From the NCBI GenBank assembly GCA_023429275.1, contig JAEYWB010000641.1:1-9671 (forward strand): DNA of 9,671 nt. Reading direction: 5' to 3'. The translations under genes were made by a program, and so were the position numbers. Below, piece by piece: positions 5,540-9,671 of the stretch. This stretch comes from Planctomycetota bacterium (GTDB lineage: Bacteria; Planctomycetota; Planctomycetia; Planctomycetales; Planctomycetaceae). Numbering within the stretch: the first letter of the stretch is position 1; each line of letters starts with the position of its first letter. A model generated the notes under the pieces. That model did not search any database. It was not told the DNA's origin and was given only the letters and a program-made list of their open reading frames with translations.

Positions 5540-6904
5540 ATGTCGCAGCCCGGCAAAGGAACGAAAGGGACCTCCTCGCCTCCGGTCCGTCTCCGGGAAA
5601 GCCACGCCGACCGCTGGCTGGCTCCCGCGCGGCAGCTCATGCATATGGATGCCGCGAGCGGCGTGGTCCTGCTGCTCGCGACCGTCGTCGCAATCTATCT
5701 GGCGAATTCGCAGTGGAGCTTCGAGTACGCGAATATCTGGAAGACGAAGCTCGCCTTCCAGATCGGCGACTACGTCGACCGGGGCCACACGCTGAAGGAC
5801 TTCATTAACGACGGCCTGATGACGATCTTCTTCTTCGTCGTCGGCCTCGAGATCAAGCGGGAGCTCGTCCTTGGGGAGCTGCGCGATCCACGAAAGGCGC
5901 TCCTGCCGATTGTCGCGGCCGCCGGGGGGATGCTCGTTCCGGCCGGAATCTACTATGCGCTCCACCGCGGCCTCCCATCGCAGGAAGGCTGGGCGATCCC
6001 GATGGCGACCGATATCGCCTTTGTGGTCGGGGTCATCTCGCTGTTCGGCGCGCGGGTTCCGTTCGGCCTCAAGATCATGCTGCTGACGCTGGCGATCGTC
6101 GACGACCTCGGCGCGGTGCTTGTCATCGCGCTCGTTTTCAACAGCGACCTCGCGTGGCAATGGCTGGCCGTCTCGGGGGGAGGGTTGCTCGTCGCCATCC
6201 TGTTCAACCTGATCGGTGTCCGCCGTGTCGGGATCTATGTCCTGATCGGCCTCGTCGTCTGGTTCGGGTTCTTCAAGGGAGGGATTCATCCGACCTTGGC
6301 GGGCGTTCTGCTGGGGCTTCTGACGCCGTCAAAGGCATGGCTCGGAGACGAGCACGTCGCCGAGGCGATGGCCGCCGTGCGGACCGGCGGCGGAACTGGC
6401 GGAGCGGGGCCGGATCGCGAGTCGCATGCGCGGACACGGCGGATCGAATTCGCCATCCGCGAATCGATCTCTCCGCTCCATCGGCTGGAACTCGCCCTGC
6501 ACCCGTGGGTGTCATTTCTGATCATGCCCCTCTTTGCCCTCGCGAACGCGGGGGTGACGCTCGACTTCTCCAGCCTCGGCCATCCCGTGGCGATCGGCGT
6601 CGCGCTCGGACTGCTGGTCGGCAAACCGCTCGGGGTGTTCCTGTTCAGCTTTCTCACCATTCAGGTCGGTGCGACCAAGCTCCCGACTGGCGTCACCTGG
6701 CGACTGCTGCTTGGCGGCGCCTTCCTGGCCGGAATCGGATTCACGATGGCGCTGTTCCTGAACGGTCTGTCGTTCGCAACAGTGCCGCGCTACGAGGCCG
6801 ACGGGAAGATCGGCGTCCTCGCGGGCTCTCTCGCAAGCGCGATCCTCGGGAGCATCATTCTCCTGACCGCCCCGAAGCCCGACGCCAAGGCAGCCGCCAA
6901 GTAG
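5540..6904 (+). CDS. nhaA: Na+/H+ antiporter NhaA
   Basis: 454 residues from the ATG at 5540, with a further in-frame ATG directly before it at 5537. The protein exports Na+ (or Li+) in exchange for two protons across the inner membrane and serves sodium and pH homeostasis. The family core is unmistakable. FFFVVGLEIKREL (97-109) opens it. ATDIAFVVGVISLFGARVPF (156-175) holds Asp158, equivalent to E. coli Asp133. LAIVDDLGAVLVIA (184-197) holds the cation-binding pair Asp188-Asp189, and GLLVGKPLG (357-365) holds Lys362, equivalent to E. coli Lys300. HPTLAGVLLG and LHPWVSFLIMPLFALANAGV are also typical. It is longer than the roughly 390-residue E. coli protein because of a hydrophilic N-terminus (about 1-30) and an expanded charged loop (about 263-318) containing GGGTGGAG. 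It is monocistronic, with a structured leader and a terminator-like hairpin. Confidence 0.97.
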   Translation: MSQPGKGTKGTSSPPVRLRESHADRWLAPARQLMHMDAASGVVLLLATVVAIYLANSQWSFEYANIWKTKLAFQIGDYVDRGHTLKDFINDGLMTIFFFVVGLEIKRELVLGELRDPRKALLPIVAAAGGMLVPAGIYYALHRGLPSQEGWAIPMATDIAFVVGVISLFGARVPFGLKIMLLTLAIVDDLGAVLVIALVFNSDLAWQWLAVSGGGLLVAILFNLIGVRRVGIYVLIGLVVWFGFFKGGIHPTLAGVLLGLLTPSKAWLGDEHVAEAMAAVRTGGGTGGAGPDRESHARTRRIEFAIRESISPLHRLELALHPWVSFLIMPLFALANAGVTLDFSSLGHPVAIGVALGLLVGKPLGVFLFSFLTIQVGATKLPTGVTWRLLLGGAFLAGIGFTMALFLNGLSFATVPRYEADGKIGVLAGSLASAILGSIILLTAPKPDAKAAAK

Positions 6905-6921
6905 TGGTCCGGCGACGCCGT

Positions 6922-6964
6922 TGAATGTCAGCCCGGAGGGCTGGCAAGCCCTCGGGGCTATTCA
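6922..6964. terminator. Strong hairpin between convergent nhaA and hydrolase genes (bidirectional terminator or repeat)
   Basis: The arms 6930-6942 (AGCCCGGAGGGCT) and 6947-6959 (AGCCCTCGGGGCT) pair in 12 of 13 positions around a GGCA loop. TGAAT (6922-6926) and ATTCA (6960-6964) add an outer stem, with GTC (6927-6929) unpaired. There is no T-run beyond the AT-rich outer stem. It begins 18 nt after the nhaA stop and ends 21 nt before the stop of the opposing gene, a position suited to terminating both. The sequence may also be a copy of a dispersed palindromic repeat. Confidence 0.6.
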
Positions 6965-6985
6965 CTCTGACTCATGGAAGGGGCT

Positions 6986-7897
6986 TCACGACCGCGAAAA
7001 CCACTCCCGGACCCGCGGCAGGATCCGCTCGTGGGCGTCTTCAAAGACGTAGTGTCCTGCATCGGGGAGCCGGAACGTTTCCGCCTGCGGAAACCGCTCG
7101 ATCCACTCGTCGAGGAAGTCCGTCGTGAAACACCAGTCCTTTTCTCCCCAGGGGAGGAGCATCGGCTTCGAACGGAACTGGGCGAGCCCCTGTTCGACCT
7201 CGGTGAGCCGCTGGTAACTGCGGTGGGACGGCGTCAGCGGAATGTCCTTCACGAACTCGTGGACCGCGACCCGGTGCGCCCAGGAGTCGTAGGGGGCGAC
7301 ATATCCCGCCTTGATCGCGGGAGTCATCTTCTCGTGGTGGCTCACCGCCATCGTCAGGGCGGCGACGCTGAACAGGTTCATCCCGCGCACACCGATCGCC
7401 CCGAGACCCGGGACCCGGCAGACGGAGATCCGCAGCGGAATCCGCTTCGACCGGAACGCCGCGGTGTTCATGAGGCAGAACCGGCGGAACCGGTCGGGCC
7501 GCGCGACAGCCGCCCCCATCCCGATGCATCCCCCCCAGTCGTGGCCGAAGAGCGTGATGTTCCGCAGGTCGAGCCGGTCGATCAGGGCGACCAGGTTGTC
7601 GATGTGCCGCCCGAGGGTGTACGGGTAGTGGAGCGGCTTGTCCGACCGTCCGCAGCCGACGTGATCGACGGCGATGCAGCGATGATCCCGCGACAGATCC
7701 TTGATGAAGTTCCGCCAGGCGAAGCTCCAGGTCGGGTTGCCGTGAACGAACAGGAGCGGCTCCCCTTGTCCCTCATCGACGTAGCGGTACTGGACGCCGC
7801 CGAGGTCGAGCGAGTGCGCGGGAAACGGGTACTCCTCCGCAAAGGGAGCGGTCGAGAAGAGGTGATGGCCAGCAGGCAGGGCGGCGGACTCGGGCAC
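6986..7897 (-). CDS. Alpha/beta hydrolase, haloalkane dehalogenase/OleB-like
   Basis: 303 residues starting with GTG at 7895-7897. No ATG lies in-frame upstream. The fold and active site are those of the haloalkane dehalogenase group. FVHGNPTWSFAWR (50-62) has the HGNP motif with halide/oxyanion-type Asn54, and VDHVGCGRSDKP (77-88) is characteristic. LFGHDWGGCIG (116-126) holds the nucleophile Asp120 followed by Trp121. GEKDW (251-255) offers Asp254 as the acid, and DAGHYVFED (279-287) gives His282. An Asp nucleophile rather than Ser separates it from ordinary esterases. The DHxGCGxSDKP and NTAAF segments resemble OleB of long-chain olefin biosynthesis, which decarboxylates beta-lactones. However, oleA, oleC and oleD are not in the window, so a dehalogenase or another hydrolase remains possible. 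It lies 83 bases downstream of the M48 protease gene on the same strand, so co-transcription is possible. Confidence 0.9.
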   Translation of the reverse strand: MPESAALPAGHHLFSTAPFAEEYPFPAHSLDLGGVQYRYVDEGQGEPLLFVHGNPTWSFAWRNFIKDLSRDHRCIAVDHVGCGRSDKPLHYPYTLGRHIDNLVALIDRLDLRNITLFGHDWGGCIGMGAAVARPDRFRRFCLMNTAAFRSKRIPLRISVCRVPGLGAIGVRGMNLFSVAALTMAVSHHEKMTPAIKAGYVAPYDSWAHRVAVHEFVKDIPLTPSHRSYQRLTEVEQGLAQFRSKPMLLPWGEKDWCFTTDFLDEWIERFPQAETFRLPDAGHYVFEDAHERILPRVREWFSRS

Positions 7898-7980
7898 GAC
7901 GATCTCTGGGCTTCGAGAAGGAAGCCCAAAACTGTCGCTGATCGATCGCCGGATTGCGACCGTCCGGGTCCTGAAAACGA

Positions 7981-8988
7981 TTACGCCGAGAGCGAGTCGT
8001 TCAGCGCCCGGTCGAGGCGGTGCAGCAACAGCGGATGCGTCAGGGGCTTCTCGGCCTTGAGGCTGTTCTTGTTCGCCCGGACTTCGGAGACCTGGGCGTC
8101 GAGAGCTTCATAGTTGATGTACGGGAGCAGGTGCGGGCCGACCGTCAGCAGCACGATCCCTTCGACCGCCGTCTGGCGATCCTGCATCAGGCGCATGGCA
8201 ACCCGGTCGGCGGTGTACTCGTCCAGCCGGGAGAGCTTCTTGTAGGTCGTACGGATCGTCGAGCGGAGAGAGCCGTTGTGCCCGAGCACAGCGTGCGCCA
8301 GCTCGTGTCCGAGGATGAAGGCGAGCGTCCGCGGGTCTCCTGAGCGCATGCAGCCGTGGATGATGTCGTCCGTCAGCAGGATCACGTTCTTTCGGCCGTG
8401 CTTGACCGCGAAGGCGTTCATGAACGATGCCTCGATGATGTACACGTCGGGACACTCCCCATCTCCGATCCGTTCCCAGAGGGCCTCCGTGCACGCATGG
8501 ATCTCCGGAAACTGCTCGGGGCCGATCTTCAGTCCCGACCCGTGGATGAGGGCGAGGGCTTTGCGCTGGTTCAGCCAGTTGATGAGCGGCGCGATCAGGA
8601 GGCCGATCAGCCCGATCCCCATCGTCGAGAGGGCCAGCGCCAGGATTCCCAGGCTGACGCCCAGGTAGCCGAGTGCGACGCACAGGCCAGTCCCCGGCTC
8701 GATACAGGACTTGGGGTCAATGTCCGGGCCCGAAACCTCGAGTGAGGGAAACGCACCGACGGGCGTCTCGGCAGGCGTGGCGGCGGAAGTGGGGACGGGC
8801 CGAGCCTCCTTGGCAATCTGGCCTGGAAGGGGCGGGGCGATCGAGGCCACCGCCGGGAGCCCAGGGGAGATCTCGTCAGCTTCGGCATCAACGGCCCCCT
8901 GGCACTTGGGACAGCGGAAGCGGGTCAGCTCCGCCTTGACCTTGAGGACCGACTGACAACCGGGGCATCGCACGGCGCGTGTCGACAT
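7981..8988 (-). CDS. M48-family zinc metalloprotease with N-terminal zinc ribbon and membrane segments
   Basis: 335 residues. The N-terminus carries CPGC (8-11) and CPKC (26-29), a zinc-ribbon pair. A Pro/Ala-rich linker (about 40-95) follows, then a hydrophobic region (about 102-137) long enough for one or two membrane helices. The catalytic domain has LGHELAHAVLGH (226-237), with the HEXXH motif His228, Glu229 and His232. DEYTADRVA (256-264) supplies Glu257 as third zinc ligand. THPLLLHRLDR near the end is the usual M48 THP motif. M48 enzymes (HtpX/Ste24 type) are membrane-linked proteases with quality-control roles, with the active site probably cytoplasmic. The ATG at 8986-8988 begins right before the zinc ribbon and has GGAAG 7 nt upstream (minus strand, 8996-9000). 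The zinc-ribbon-linker-TM architecture differs from HtpX, so the substrate is unknown. Confidence 0.92.
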   Translation of the reverse strand: MSTRAVRCPGCQSVLKVKAELTRFRCPKCQGAVDAEADEISPGLPAVASIAPPLPGQIAKEARPVPTSAATPAETPVGAFPSLEVSGPDIDPKSCIEPGTGLCVALGYLGVSLGILALALSTMGIGLIGLLIAPLINWLNQRKALALIHGSGLKIGPEQFPEIHACTEALWERIGDGECPDVYIIEASFMNAFAVKHGRKNVILLTDDIIHGCMRSGDPRTLAFILGHELAHAVLGHNGSLRSTIRTTYKKLSRLDEYTADRVAMRLMQDRQTAVEGIVLLTVGPHLLPYINYEALDAQVSEVRANKNSLKAEKPLTHPLLLHRLDRALNDSLSA

Positions 8989-9342
8989 GGTGGTTCTTCC
9001 GGTGGAGAGAGAAAGGGAACCCGAGAGAGAGAGGAGGCCGATCCGTCCGTTTCAGCATACGGGCGCGGGGAGGCGAAGCAAGGATGCCGATTTCCTCCGG
9101 CGGGACGCGCCAGCGTCCGGTTCAGTCCCGCCGTTCGATCTCTATCGGTTGCAGGCAGACCGGGAACCGGGCGCTGGCGCGTGCCGGTTGATGGGGGATT
9201 GCCCTCCTGGCCGGTCTTCTCATCCCGGCTGTCGAGACGCGGCGCCTGGGGAGGAAGCGGATTTGTCCTCACTTGGACGCCCGTTCGACCGCACGGAGTG
9301 CCGCGTTACGATCGATGCGGGTTCGAAAGCGGCGGCTCCGGT
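8989..9342. other. Intergenic region between galT-like and M48 protease genes
   Basis: No supported gene lies in these 354 bases. Open frames here are short, Arg/Pro-rich and antisense-like. On the minus strand the part next to the protease gene (about 9004-9036) is pyrimidine-rich and is interrupted by a GGGTTCCC-like stretch, probably 5' leader. The notable content is the long inverted repeat at 9101-9186. No clear promoter elements were recognised. Confidence 0.55.
9101..9186. repeat. Long inverted repeat, 23-position arms with 40-nt spacer
   Basis: The arm ACGCGCCAGCGTCCGGTTC (9105-9123) and GAACCGGGCGCTGGCGCGT (9164-9182) pair over 19 positions, 18 Watson-Crick plus one G-U. After one G-G mismatch, CGG (9101-9103) pairs with CCG (9184-9186). 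The spacer contains a smaller hairpin, CGAT (9136-9139) with ATCG (9144-9147). The structure lies 157 bases after the galT-like stop and 113 bases before the M48 start (both genes on the minus strand). It could end galT transcription, act in the protease leader, or be a REP-like mobile palindrome. There is no T-run on the minus strand immediately after it. Confidence 0.7.
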
Positions 9343-9671
9343 TCAGGGCTCCACGGAGGTGTCGCGGAGCGAAGCCGCGGCGTCTTCCGGCGGGACCGAG
9401 TTGATATAGAATCCGCTCCCCCATTCGAACCCGGCGATCCCCGAGAGCCGGGGGAAGATCTCGATGTGCCAGGTGTAGTGCGGGAGTTCCTGGCGGTCGA
9501 ACGGGGCCGAGTGCAGCACGAAGTTGTACGGCGGGTCGTCGAGGCAGATCTCGAGCTTCTGAAGCGTCTGCTTTAGGATGACACCGAGCTCTTCGATCGC
9601 GTGGCGGGTCACGTTCTCGTAGTGGCTCGACTGCAGCTTCGGGACGATCCAGGTCTCGAACGGGAACCGGC
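9343..9671 (-). CDS. galT: Galactose-1-phosphate uridylyltransferase-like protein, C-terminal part (5' end outside window)
   Basis: 108 residues are visible before the stop at 9343-9345, and the frame runs open off the right edge. PFETWIVPK (3-11), [11 protein letters not shown] (46-56), [10 protein letters not shown] (66-75), [19 protein letters not shown] (80-98) and a final LR are the conserved C-terminal half of the GalT (HIT-superfamily) fold. There the WHxE/H stretch belongs to the metal and substrate region. GalT transfers UMP between UDP-glucose and galactose-1-phosphate in the cytoplasm. The catalytic HPH motif would lie upstream, out of view, so the activity cannot be verified. Divergent members of this family use other sugar phosphates. 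The GTG at residue 20 (9610-9612) is internal, because homology continues upstream of it. Confidence 0.88.
   Translation of the reverse strand, partial: RFPFETWIVPKLQSSHYENVTRHAIEELGVILKQTLQKLEICLDDPPYNFVLHSAPFDRQELPHYTWHIEIFPRLSGIAGFEWGSGFYINSVPPEDAAASLRDTSVEP

Noticed and set aside
5366..6289. 307-residue minus-strand open frame opposite nhaA
   Set aside because: It is antisense to a certain NhaA gene. Composition is dominated by Asp, Glu and Arg, as expected from the complement of hydrophobic codons.
6974..8113. 379-residue plus-strand open frame
   Set aside because: It is antisense to the hydrolase and the end of the M48 gene, both supported by catalytic motifs. Its own translation shows no domain.
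9004..9036. GA-rich tract with two GAGAGAGA runs upstream of the M48 gene
   Set aside because: It is short and simple-sequence, and it gives only a pyrimidine-rich leader on the coding strand. There is no sign of an array or a specific site.
1..9671. CRISPR array, tRNA, rRNA, transposase, toxin-antitoxin or defence genes
   Set aside because: I looked for regularly spaced repeats, tRNA-like cloverleafs and hallmark motifs of these systems on both strands and saw none.

Overview
The window looks like a piece of a planctomycete chromosome. It is strongly GC-rich, and its most lineage-typical gene is a DUF1559 protein with a type IV prepilin-like N-terminus, a family greatly expanded in Planctomycetes. 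Short lipoproteins, rare Shine-Dalgarno sites, and paired housekeeping and orphan genes fit that picture. The assignment rests on remembered family knowledge, not on a database search.

Layout, left to right. 1-219 (+) is the C-terminus of ScpB (chromosome segregation). 220-523 has no gene but carries a 25-nt imperfect inverted repeat that looks like a dispersed element. 524-1129 (+) is hisH, standing alone without hisF or hisA. Converging on it, 1278-2402 (-) is a class V aminotransferase-fold PLP enzyme without the cysteine-desulfurase Cys loop. 2615-3211 (+) is a small unrecognised lipoprotein/membrane protein. 3212-3677 holds only a doubtful minus-strand ORF with one membrane helix. 3678-4730 (+) is the DUF1559 pseudopilin-like protein. 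It overlaps by 4 bases (GTGA) a HEAT-repeat lipoprotein, 4727-5377 (+), which makes a translationally coupled pair.

5540-6904 (+) is the Na+/H+ antiporter NhaA. It is preceded by a structured leader in which the Shine-Dalgarno sequence can be sequestered in a 7-bp helix, a good candidate for an nhaA-I type (lithium-sensing) riboswitch. A strong hairpin (6922-6964) separates nhaA from two minus-strand genes: an alpha/beta hydrolase of the haloalkane dehalogenase/OleB type (6986-7897) and, upstream of it, a zinc-ribbon M48 metalloprotease (7981-8988). 8989-9342 contains a long 23-position inverted repeat. The right edge (9343-9671, -) is the C-terminal part of a galactose-1-phosphate uridylyltransferase-like protein.

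The genes do not form one pathway. Most are single transcription units. The only likely co-transcribed sets are DUF1559-HEAT and M48-hydrolase. I found no new multi-gene system, no CRISPR array, no tRNA or rRNA, and no transposase. The best leads are the nhaA leader RNA, the two inverted-repeat elements, and the unrecognised membrane proteins.
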